From Astrothelium macrocarpum (lineage: Eukaryota; Ascomycota; Dothideomycetes; Trypetheliales; Trypetheliaceae): DNA of 12,721 nt. The notes beneath the pieces are model-generated. The model searched no databases. It saw nothing but the letters and a program-made list of their open reading frames with translations, and was not told the DNA's origin. Positions 1-7,839 of this stretch are shown here, in pieces. The stretch is from NCBI GenBank assembly GCA_021030915.1, contig JAGEMR010000265.1, forward strand, positions 1,623 through 14,343, read 5' to 3'. The position numbers and the translations under genes are program-made. Within the stretch, counting starts at the first letter, position 1. Each line of letters begins with the position of its first letter.

Positions 1-104
1 TATCTGATTATAAATTTTATCTGATTATAAATTTTATCTGATTATAAATTTTATCTGATTATAAATTTTATCTGATTATAAATTTTATCTGATTGTAAAT
101 TTTT
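1..104. repeat. 17-bp tandem repeat array
   Basis: The unit tctgattataaatttta begins at 3, 20, 37, 54, 71 and 88, giving six copies in perfect 17-bp register. The first five are identical. The sixth carries a single A-to-G difference at position 95 and then decays into T-rich sequence. The two bases before position 3 match the end of a unit, so the array very likely extends beyond the left edge of the window. It is a minisatellite inside the AT-rich block, with no sign of function. Confidence 0.95.
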
Positions 105-1200
105 TTAATTATTATTATAAAAAACGAATTCTGATGATTATTTATTCTTTTTATTTTATTCATTATTTTTAATCATTAAATATGAATTTATTTAAATTAT
201 TAATAGAATATTATAATATTCAATTAAATAAATAAATTCAATAAATATAAAATTTAATTAATTTAAATAAAATTAATTTTTTTTTATTATTCTAATAAAT
301 ATATCATTAAATATTCATTTTAAAAAATATTAAAAATGATTAATTCAAAATAAATTTTTAATCATTTAATTTTTTAATAATATTTAATTAAATTGATATA
401 AAAAATGATTTAAAATAAATTGAATAATTTTTAAATTCTATTTTTTTAAATATAATATTTACGAAATATTAAAAATGATTTTATATAAAATTCAATAACA
501 AATTAAATCTATTTATATAAAAAAAAATTAATAAATTCATAATATGAAATTTATAATAAAATATAAAAAATCATTTATTTAAAATAGAATTTTCGAATTT
601 TAAAAATATATTTCAAATTTAAAAATAAAAAATGAATTATTAAAGATAATTAAAGATATTTTTTCAATTTAATAGAATAATATTCTTTAATTTTATTAAA
701 ATTCAATTTATTTATGAATTATAATAATAATAAAAAAAAATTAAATAATTTGAAAAAAAAAAAAAATAAAAGAAGATTTAAAAAATATAAAAATAAATTA
801 ATAAATAAATTGAAATTGAATATAAGATAAAATATAAATATGATTAATAAAAAATTTAATAATAACGGAAAAAAGAATGAATAATTTAAATATAATAAAA
901 ACGAAAGATTATTAAATAATGAATAACTAATAAATAAATAATTTAAAATAAAAATATTTCAAAATAAATAAAAATAATAAAAATGATAAAAAATATCAAA
1001 AAAAAATTCAAGATATTATGATGATGATAAAAAATCGTATAAATAAAAATGAAATATCTTCTGATTAAAATCATTTATAATATATGAAATAAATTCTATA
1101 ATATTATTTAAATTAAAATAATTATATTAAATAAAACGTGCGAATTAATTCTATTAATTCAATTTTATCCGGTCTAATTATCTATTATTGTTATTAAAAT
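1..1200. other. Left AT-rich block (gene-free)
   Basis: This stretch is well over 90% A+T and is full of short runs of A and T with stops in all frames. I see no gene, RNA or recognisable transposon remnant in it. The few C residues are nearly all preceded by T, and the few G residues are nearly all followed by A, as in the right-hand block. It begins with a 17-bp tandem array (separate entry) and ends sharply near 1200, where a CpG-rich patch starts. Such blocks in filamentous ascomycetes are usually transposon remains mutated by RIP. That reading is inference here, because no element can still be recognised. Confidence 0.85.
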
Positions 1201-1209
1201 AATCTAATT

Positions 1210-1270
1210 CGAACGTTCGGTGGTGAGAATTGATTTGGTGGTCGCGCCGCGGGATCGGGCGCGCCGTGGT
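1210..1270. other. CpG-dense patch at the AT/GC boundary
   Basis: Over a few tens of bases the sequence goes from almost pure A/T to a stretch dominated by CG and GC steps (about 1240-1268), including GGCGCGCC at 1258-1265. It is preceded by a perfect 10-bp palindrome, CGAACGTTCG, at 1210-1219. This marks the edge of the gene island. Whether the patch is a remnant of a GC-rich element, a promoter or a boundary element cannot be decided from sequence alone. Confidence 0.5.
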
Positions 1271-1515
1271 GGAGACTCCTAAAATCAAGCCGAATATCAA
1301 CGTATCAGAGTCGTGCGCCGTATCAATCTGCTCACTTGGTACACGCTAAATTTAGGCGCTGTTGTTCTGAGCTGGGTAAAGCAGCGGCCACTGGAGGTGA
1401 AGTGGGCACTAGATTCCCCAGCAAATCGTCTTATGGGAGTAGGCTAGGCCGAACAAGCGATATTAGCATCAGAAAACCATTTGATATCGCAACGACTAGT
1501 CTGCTCTATAGATAA
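1234..1515 (+). other. Open frame of 93 codons without methionine, possible exon remnant
   Basis: A reading frame stays open from just after a TGA at 1231-1233 to a TAA at 1513-1515. It contains no ATG, so it cannot be a gene on its own. The translation is rich in Arg, Ser, Ala and Gly and I do not recognise it. It starts inside the CpG-dense boundary patch, where GC-rich sequence favours chance open frames, so it may be fortuitous. It could also be an internal or last exon whose 5' part lay in what is now AT-rich DNA. No convincing acceptor site was found at its left end. Confidence 0.2.
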
Positions 1516-1831
1516 ATAGACAGAATGTCAGCTCTAAAGCCCTTAGCAGGACTGAGATGAGATTGGAGCTCCGGATCTTCGGCTGAACCTTGGCAGAATG
1601 TCAGAACAGATAGCCAGCGGCTGAGTGGTTTACCTGGCTACCATGAAGTTTGAACATTCCTTGAATGGCACGAATATTTCTTGATTTGTACTTTACTTGT
1701 GATAATATCTTTGCTGTCCCATTAGAATACATGCACTACACCCAAAACGCCTGGCTGCTCCTTCAATTGTCAATGATTTTCAGATCCGCATTATTGAATT
1801 TGACTGATTCACAGGGAGTAATTCAATCTAG
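1516..1831. other. Intergenic stretch, nothing recognised
   Basis: This is normal-composition sequence between the methionine-less frame and the end of the 1832-2873 gene. The only structure seen is a short direct repeat: agaatgtcag occurs within gacagaatgtcagctc near 1518 and again within ggcagaatgtcagaac near 1592. It may include the 3' untranslated region of the minus-strand gene. The open frames on the plus strand here continue into the opposite strand of that gene and look like chance frames. Confidence 0.5.
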
Positions 1832-2873
1832 TTATACCGCCTCTCTGTCCTGCACTGGATACTTGATAAAACCTATGTCGGCGGCAAAATCAATTTCCTG
1901 CACTGCCTTGTTTTGCTTTAAAGATGTCGGGCCAAGGATGAAGCAATCCGGAAACAATACATGTGGATGCGTTATACGTGCGGGCCGATAATTCAATAAA
2001 ACTTTGACGTGGCCTATTTGAGCAGATGGTGAAATCCAGCCCCGAACGTGATGCCCCCATAGTTTGCCTGATCTCTTCTGCTCAATAAACTCATCCCACC
2101 CAAGAGTCCTAATGTCGGTTGCACACAAAGTTGACTGTAAGGAGAGGTGCCCAACCCAATCCAGCTTTCCTATCACTTTGCAAATATAATGCCACGTCTG
2201 TAAATCGTCAGTATCTCTACCGCTCCTACTACAGCAACGTGCTTACAGCAAAATCAGCATGGGTGTTGGCACCAGCGGTATTGTAAATAGCAACTGTTCT
2301 AATACCCTTTATCTCTTTGGCCCTGGCACTTTTATCGGCTGTTGTAATGTTGGTAAAATAAGGCATTCCCAATTGCATAAGATCAGCTCCATCCTTATGA
2401 ACATGAAGAGTTATTTCGGTAGAGTGGCGGTCGGAGTTCTCGTGGTAGAGTATACGACGTTCAATTCTTTCTGCGAGCTTATTGCAGTCGAAACCGCAGG
2501 GTTCGAATTCGGTGGGATCAGACATATTGATGTTGAAGGCTTTGTGAAATTGTTCCTGCTCAGCTGCTGACCAACCAGAGACCAGCACATTACTGGATGG
2601 ATGTTTTTCGGGGACGTTGCCAAGATCTTGGTTCACGATGATGCCACACTTCTGTCCCTTTTGAATTTCTGTACTCCACTTAAGGTCTCGCAGCCGGTCG
2701 CGGGCTTCGTATGGTCGAAATGGATGTCCGGATGTGAGGATAGACCACGTGGTGACAGATAAGAGCTGTCGCGGAAAGTAGATAGGCCGTGACTGGAGTA
2801 AAGCATTCGACACAGCTGCTGGTATTCGTGTGCGTGAAAATATACCCATTTCGTCCTTGGGTACTGTATGCAT
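1832..2873 (-). CDS. Two-exon gene, protein of unknown function (about 330 aa)
   Basis: Exon 1 runs 2873-2247 and exon 2 runs 2197-1832, ending in TAA. The 49-nt intron (2246-2198) has donor GTAAGC, a perfect TACTGAC branch site and a TTACAG acceptor, and keeps the frame in phase 0, which strongly supports the model. The first in-frame ATG is at 2873 and a second lies at 2849. From the second ATG the protein starts with about 47 residues that have no acidic residues and five Arg, which resembles a mitochondrial presequence. The frame is also open upstream to about 2975 but without ATG, so a further 5' exon is possible. A Cys pair lies in the motif EPCGFDC (residues 124-130), followed by a charged helix-like stretch. 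Exon 2 is rich in Trp, His and Gly. No signal peptide or membrane segment is visible. The family is not recognised. An alternative to the intron is a single-base frameshift, because the acceptor-side frame is also open through the intron back to about 2240. Confidence 0.7.
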
Positions 2874-3455
2874 ACAGTATTTTGGATCTGTTGATTTCGA
2901 CCTATGAAAGTGGCACTCCCGCCCGGAAATAGAAATGTCGTTTTCTGAATTGCTGAGCTGGGAGCCGTGACACACTGCTTAAGAACAACATACAAATCTC
3001 TGCGTATCATTCCTTAATGAATCTCCATCTCAGAGCAAACAAGACTTCTAAGCAAGGCCGAATATAAGAGAAGCTACACGGTGATGGCTTGATTGCTAAA
3101 ATCAGATGTAAATGATGGTGATGCAAGCTTCATAAAGAGATGAACCGGGCGCCTTTGTGAGCCAGGATAAAGTGTTGGCAGATTGAAGCTTGGATATCAC
3201 TTCGCACAGGCCCACACAATACTTTTGGCCAGGGATCACGACTTTTCTTATCACACAGATCCCGGACCCTAACCGCTCCACAGAGTTTAATGATTATACT
3301 TCTCTGATAGGATTCGACAAACCTTCTGCAGTCTACAACAGCTGCTTCTCTCTCTTTGCGTACTTGGTACATCTAGCATCCGTATTCTATTGGAGATGGT
3401 TCTACTTGGATTGCCAATACATCTAACGAAGTTTGCCTCAGATGTCGAGGGCTAT
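2874..3455. promoter_or_regulatory. Divergent intergenic region between two genes
   Basis: About 580 bp separates the minus-strand gene starting at 2873 from the broken plus-strand gene starting at 3456, so it probably holds both promoters. A pyrimidine-rich run (gctgcttctctctctttgcg, 3341-3360) lies about 100 bp before the plus-strand start, as is common near fungal transcription starts. Open frames exist here on both strands (for example 3190-3426 plus and 3130-3372 minus), but they oppose each other and neither looks like protein. No clear TATA box or known operator was found. Confidence 0.4.
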
Positions 3456-4313
3456 ATGTCTGCTATGATGGTAAAGACGGTTCTCAGACGCACCTATTCA
3501 CTCTCTCGCGTCCCCAGCCACAGGCAGCATCATGCTATCCGCTTCTACCATCAGTCCCTCTCGTCTCCTTCCAGATATCGGCAATACTCATCTTTATCCG
3601 ATTATTCACGAATATCTGCATCCAACTTTGCTTCTGCCATTCGTGAGTTTCATCAACAAAAAGAGGGCGTTGATGAAGAGCAGATGGGGGTCTATGAGGA
3701 TATCCTACTGGAAAACATCACCAAAAATGATATTAGTCAATATTAGCGCCATTTTGGGCTCCCCTATGCTAGCTACGTTAAGGAACACAAACATAATAAG
3801 CAGGCCTTCGCTTATAGGAGTCCTAAATTTCCGCACCGTCTGCTCTGGCCCACAACTGTGAGCTTCGAGGATAAGATTGTCTGGGATGTCTTTATTGTGG
3901 ATATGGGTAACCTCCTGACCTTTCTGTCTGAACAGGTTGGTCTATGAATGTCGTCGCTACCGTCAATGCTGACCATTGTCTAGATCATGAAGCTCCTAAA
4001 TCCACTCCACAGTCAATTGACGCTAGACCTCAATAACAAAAGTAGAAGAGAGGTCCTGATTGACGGTCGCCCCCATTCTACGGGGCTTGGACCCATCCCA
4101 TTCCGGGATATATCCCTCCTCGGCCATGATTATTGGCGCTCGTACGTCCATGGCCTTCTCGACCACAAAGATGAGGACGGTAAAATTACCATTTTCCTCG
4201 ATGATCCGATTGAGGTTACCCAGAAGGTAGCATGGAATTGTCCTAAGGACTGTAATTCGACCCATGATAATCGTTCAGCACCGGCGGCAGAATACTACAA
4301 CAGCAAGCAATGA
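3456..4313 (+). pseudogene. Broken two-exon gene with presequence-like N-terminus, unknown function
   Basis: The frame starts at ATG 3456 (alternatives 3465 and 3468). From 3468 it gives an Arg/Ser/Tyr-rich stretch with no acidic residue for about 45 residues, like a mitochondrial targeting presequence. It reads through protein-like sequence to an in-frame TAG at 3744-3746, then continues in the same frame with equally protein-like sequence (next codons RHFGLPYASYVKEH) to 3935. An intron at 3936-3983 (48 nt, donor GTTGGT, TGCTGAC branch, TCTAG acceptor, phase 0) joins exon 2, which contains the stretch DHKDEDGKITIFLDDPIEV and ends at TGA 4311-4313. The TAG is one transition from CAG. I could not place an intron that removes it with good signals; the only phase-0 option uses a poor GTCTAT donor at about 3690. 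An alternative 3' end uses GTAGCA at 4227 with an acceptor at 4290 or 4303. A 33-codon frame spanning 3932-4036 in another phase means that the intron call is likely rather than certain. The family is not recognised. Confidence 0.55.
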
Positions 4314-4501
4314 TCTGTGGGTTACGGCGATAGGAAGCGGCCGCAAGGATGATGCGATGGCAATGGGGCCGATCATAACTGCGAACATGCTAATGTGCTT
4401 TATGAGCTTTTTTTTTCCTTCTTGCCTTTTGTTATTTCGTAATACAAAAACCAATATATCATACGAAGAAAATAAAGTATACGCTTGTAATTTGGGTAAG
4501 C

Positions 4502-4533
4502 CACGTCGTCACTGTGGCACGTCGCCACTGTGG
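4502..4533. repeat. Two tandem 16-bp units
   Basis: The sequence cacgtcgtcactgtgg (4502-4517) is followed immediately by cacgtcgccactgtgg (4518-4533), differing by one T/C transition. The second unit's last eight bases, cactgtgg, are the first eight bases of the 81-bp dispersed repeat. The tandem therefore looks like a duplication at the left edge of that element. The second repeat copy at 7287 lacks it. Confidence 0.8.
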
Positions 4534-4606
4534 AAAGGTACCGGGTATAGTGCCAATATTGAGTTTGAAAAAGCCTTGTGGACCAGATAGAACACTTATG
4601 AATCAC
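4526..4606 (+). repeat. 81-bp dispersed repeat, copy A
   Basis: This segment aligns without gaps over 81 positions to 7287-7367 in the same orientation. The first 16 bases (cactgtggaaaggtac) are identical and 63 of 81 positions match overall. Of the 18 differences, 15 are transitions and 3 are transversions. It has no evident open reading frame, terminal inverted repeat or poly-A tail. It could be a short interspersed element, a piece of a solo long terminal repeat or a miniature transposon. No end structure identifies the class. It lies between the broken genes at 3456-4313 and 4751-5078. Confidence 0.85.
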
Positions 4607-4750
4607 GTATATTAGTGACGAAATAGAAAGGTTCGAGCTCCCGCTGAGATGTCAGATCGCTGATATGATAATCAAATAACGCTTCCAAAAGCTCAACGCT
4701 TATATCATTTGAGAGACTAGCTTTACTGCATCTTGCATTAAAGAATCAAG

Positions 4751-5078
4751 CTAAGAATTGCGCTTTTCAAGAAATTCAGCAACTTCTTTATTGATGAGTT
4801 CAACATGTTGATAAACTGCAAACAACAGTATTCCTGATGACATGTCGCAAAAGTGGTCCATCTCTAGAGTACTACTCGATGGTAGATTCAGATCGATTGT
4901 ACCAGAAGCCACAGATAGTGTCTTTAATTGGTGCTTGACGCTTAAATGTCAAAGCAACCAGACCATCTGTACCTAAGAGGGTAATGATATCCATTTTTAG
5001 CATTTAGCGGCGCTGGACGACAGCGACTGGCTCATCTTGATTCGAAGTGGCTGATATGGTGGGTTTGTAAGCTTCCAT
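4751..5078 (-). pseudogene. Small broken gene, about 108 residues, unknown function
   Basis: Reading the minus strand from ATG 5078 gives 24 residues beginning MEAYKPTISA and then a TAA at 5006-5004. The same frame continues past it (LKMDIITLLGTDGLVALTF) to about 4922. Protein-like sequence then resumes one base out of frame: it passes SSSTLEMDHFCDMSSG and ends with HVELINKEVAEFLEKRNS at a TAG (4753-4751). The span of 328 nt is one base more than a multiple of three, which fits a single-base insertion between about 4912 and 4922. The TAA is one transition from CAA. No intron with acceptable signals removes either break. The intact product would have been a small soluble protein ending in an amphipathic helix. 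I do not recognise the family. It lies 271 bp downstream of the secreted-protein gene, on the same strand. Confidence 0.5.
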
Positions 5079-5349
5079 TGTAGAGCAATAAGGGAAGGTG
5101 GATAGTACGTTACTGAACAGTGGAGACTATTGAGGAGAAAGACAGAATTCGTGCTGCCTATTAACGGAAGGTTGTGTGACAAGATCTGTGCAGAAAGAAT
5201 ACCACGCTGCACGCCACTTTTTTTTTGGTCCACTCGATCACGCAGCAACAGAGCTCGATCTTCGGTCCAGCCTTTACATTACTCGAAACTCTAAAGAAAC
5301 TATCCGCCAAGAAAAATCGTCTGTAGAATTCACGGGAGCCTTCGTCCTA

Positions 5350-6818
5350 CTACATTGGTCCATCTCCAGTACTGTATCCAACTGTCTGACAACCCATCGG
5401 TGCTTCTCCTGTTACGTTACCCAAGAGGCTCGGATCGAGCAGCTTGTTCGGACCGTTAATTAGATCGGTCGCCAAGAAGATTTTCGAATATGCATCTGAG
5501 TAGTTACAAGTGATGAGATAGTAGACGCGGGCAGAGGTGTCTACTGCCGTAAGAATTGACTTTGACTGTGCCGCCGAGGAGGGATTCAGCGGATTGGCCG
5601 CCGGAACAAATGCACTGGCATAGGAATCAGCTCGTTTGTATGCTAGTCGTGCGTTCAGATACTTCGATTAACATACACAGGTAATGAAGTCGTCGGCATG
5701 CTCTCTGGTGGGCTCAGTCTCAGCCTGCCCACACCCCACGCGGTCATGGTGTCATTATACGTATGTAGAAGACGTCCTCTCGAACTTCCAATAATGAACG
5801 GCAAATTTCCTGCAAACTGAGCACTCACCGTCAGCTTGTTGCTTTGTTGGTAGTTTTGCTCGCTAAAGGAATAGATATTCCCGTTCTCGGCATGATGTAG
5901 CACGGCGGTGCCTTGGATTGCAGTAATAGCTCCAAAAGTTGAATTGGGACAGGAAGTAGTAGATGACGTAGTGCACGCTGCGTATCCATTAGTCGTTGCT
6001 GATCCAGTAGTCAGCGGAGACGCTGTCGAAGAGTTTAATAACAAAGTGTTTGACAAATTCTGAGGAACAGGCTGGCCAGACGAGTTGCACCAGGTCCAGG
6101 GGTCTACCAGTGGAGAACAGATATTGTATCCTGAGGACGGTATTGGACCGGTGTCGTTATAGCCATCTGCCTTTCAGTTAATGAACTCTCTAGGATATGA
6201 GTAAGTTCTGCGGCCCACAAATTAATGTATTAGTGTTGTTATTGTATGCTTGATTCACAATAGCAGATATCTGGGTTTCACCCTGTTTTTTTATTAGCAG
6301 AAACGTTTCTTGAAACATGCCGTTTGAGGTTCAGAGCAACATACCCTTTGGAAGCGTAGTAAGGCTTCTTCGTACACTGATATTGGAGTGGTCTGTCTCT
6401 TACACGTCTGGCCTCGCGGACAGTTCACCCCGCCTCCATCTCCATCACCATCGCTGGAAAGAGCTGAGTTATCATCGGTGATAATAGCATTGGGCATGCT
6501 TGCATAAAGCTGGTTAAAATCGGAAGAGGCTGTTGCATCAACTGTGCCTATTTTCTCATCTTGCAGCACGTCAAAATTGCAGTCGCTGTTGATTGGGCTA
6601 GTGTTGCAAGTCTGTCCATTCGAAACGTACTCCGAATTATCCCGCTTTGGCAAAGCCTCGTTCGAGAATCCTATCATACGCCTCCGTAACGCAAGTATTG
6701 AACCGATCGGACTTGCAAGACCATCCGAAAAATCTAAATTCAAGGGAGATGCGAGAGAAAGTAATCCGCCATAGATTGTCACGAAGAGAACAAGAACTTC
6801 GATAAGGTAAAGTTGCAT
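5350..6818 (-). CDS. Four-exon gene, secreted Cys-containing glycoprotein of unknown family (about 430 aa)
   Basis: The proposed exons are 6818-6345, 6282-6219, 6166-5677 and 5614-5350 (TAG stop). Introns 1 and 3 are both 62 nt with GTATGT donors. Intron 1 has a TGCTAAT branch and ACAG acceptor; intron 3 has a GCTGAT branch and CCAG acceptor. Intron 2 (52 nt) has a weak GTGGGC donor, an AACTGA branch and GGCAG acceptor. Phases 0, 1 and 2 are consistent, and the total length is a multiple of three. The ATG at 6818 opens a hydrophobic N-terminus (residues 5-23, ending near SLAS) typical of a signal peptide. A Lys-Arg pair at 58-59 could be a Kex2-type site. There is an acidic Asp/Gly stretch near 123-130. 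The mature part has 10 Cys and 10 N-X-S/T sequons, plus a Ser/Thr-rich middle region, as in an extracellular or wall glycoprotein. No C-terminal membrane anchor is seen. No enzyme motif or known domain is recognised. The least certain element is intron 2; without it the frame stops at a TAG just after 6190. Confidence 0.75.
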
Positions 6819-7286
6819 GATTGTAGGCAAAGGTTTTAATATGGTTCCCAGGTTCAGGGATAATATGAAGGAGGAGTTGTTGCATGAACCGAACTGTTGG
6901 AAACTCGATTATGGGAAAGATGAATGGAAATATTGATCACGATACATGATACCCACGATCTATTGCATTCCAACGATATCGATGAGAATGATGACTGGGA
7001 ATCAGGATTTGGACAAGATCACGATCCAGCCAAAGATTGGAGCTAAGGATCTCCATGTTGCCAAAAAAAAGAGCCATTTCCAAGATCTTGATAGATCCCG
7101 GAGATAGCTGTACTACATTTCGAATGCAAGGGGATGTAGCGATAATACTTTCTATTGAAACATGGAATAGAATCAGGAAAGAAGCTCATACCAGCAATCT
7201 TCGTACCCTACAAATTAGTCGGGACTAGTCAGCGTTCCACAAGAAGCGAGCGGGGATGCGTGAAGAATCGTGATGACCCTTCTAAT
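6819..7286. promoter_or_regulatory. Upstream region of the secreted-protein gene
   Basis: About 470 bp lies between the start of the secreted-protein gene and repeat copy B, and it should hold that gene's promoter and 5' leader. The sequence directly before the ATG is A/T-rich with a ttaaaa-type run about 25 bp upstream (minus strand), which is a weak TATA candidate. Short plus-strand open frames here (from 7037 and 7155) run into the repeat and do not look like protein. No recognised transcription-factor site was identified. Confidence 0.35.
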
Positions 7287-7367
7287 CACTGTGGAAAGGT
7301 ACAGGGCATAATGCCAACGCCGAGTCTAAATGAGCCTTGTAGACTAGATAGAATGCTTGAGAGTCAC
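7287..7367 (+). repeat. 81-bp dispersed repeat, copy B
   Basis: This is the second copy of the element at 4526-4606, in the same orientation and ungapped, with 63 of 81 positions identical and 15 transitions among 18 differences. It is flanked by similar short sequences: tgacccttctaatca (7274-7288) on the left and tgatccttctaattca (7370-7385) on the right. They share ccttctaat, differ by one C/T and one inserted T, and could be a decayed target-site duplication. The left flank overlaps the first two bases of the aligned repeat, so the exact element ends are uncertain. Confidence 0.85.
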
Positions 7368-7482
7368 CATGATCCTTCTAATTCATCCGCACCTCTAAGT
7401 GATATTGTCCAGAACTCATACTGTCAGACGGCATTTCAGCCTGGTTAATAAGATACACGCGCTCAGACGGTGTCACCAGTTT

Positions 7483-7839
7483 TTATTGATGTTCCGCTTG
7501 GTTTCTCGACTGCGAATCTCGACCTCTGCCGCTCAAATCAATGCCGGCAAGGGCAGCAGCAAGAGTGGTCCCCTTGAACGTAGTCTCATACTGCTCAGCT
7601 TTGATTGTCTGGATGTACGGTTGGCGATGAACCCGAAAGAATGCAGCACCTGTAACAATGGCATAGCATGCTGCCAATGTAGGAAGCTTGCAGGTCGGTG
7701 AATTTAAGGTATTCGAGATAGATGAATCAGTCTCCGAAGGCCGGGCGTCTCCGGGACCAGGTGACAATCCGCATTGAAGAATATGTGAAACGGCGGAAAG
7801 CAGAGGGTTTTATGAAGACGAATTATATACCGGAGTCAT
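7483..7839 (-). CDS. Small protein with one hydrophobic segment, unknown function; first exon uncertain
   Basis: A minus-strand frame that reads like protein ends at TAA 7485-7483. It contains a short hydrophobic segment (LPTLAACYAIVTGAAFF) followed by a basic stretch and a second hydrophobic patch (TLAAALAGI), then a polar Arg/Ser/Gln-rich tail. That pattern could be a small single-span organelle or membrane protein, but I do not recognise it. The open frame has no ATG, so a 5' exon is needed. One candidate uses ATG 7839 with three codons, donor GTATAT at 7830 and acceptor CAAG ending at 7687. This keeps phase 0 and contains a CTGAT branch candidate, giving about 70 residues. That intron would be 144 nt, longer than the 48-62 nt introns elsewhere here, so the start is weakly supported. 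Loss of the start codon is the alternative. Confidence 0.4.

Larger units (their letters stand above)
4314..4750. other. Intergenic stretch with repeat copy A
   Basis: Between the two broken genes this stretch holds the 16-bp tandem and the 81-bp repeat (own entries). The plus-strand frame continues open to about 4590 and includes a Phe-rich run encoded by ttttttttt, but it also runs through the repeat, so it is probably not coding beyond about 4400 at best. A sequence resembling a tRNA B box (ggttcgagctccc) occurs near 4631 without a matching A box or fold. Nothing else is recognised. Confidence 0.4.

Noticed and set aside
1..104. Possible CRISPR-like array from regularly spaced repeats
   Set aside because: The 17-bp units abut directly with no spacers, and the setting is eukaryotic. 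It is a plain minisatellite.
1665..1991. Plus-strand open frame overlapping the 3' part of the 1832-2873 gene
   Set aside because: It lies antisense to a better supported, spliced coding exon and its translation has no recognisable features.
2633..3010. Alternative minus-strand frame with ATG at 3010
   Set aside because: It overlaps exon 1 of the gene at 1832-2873 in another frame and lacks continuity past 2633. It might contribute a 5' exon, but no well-supported splice pair was found.
4264..4590. Plus-strand open frame possibly extending the broken gene at 3456
   Set aside because: Its second half is the 81-bp noncoding repeat, and its middle is a homopolymer-driven Phe run. At most the first part could be an alternative last exon.
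4619..4645. tRNA gene suggested by a B-box-like ggttcgagctccc
   Set aside because: No A box at the right distance and no cloverleaf could be formed around it.
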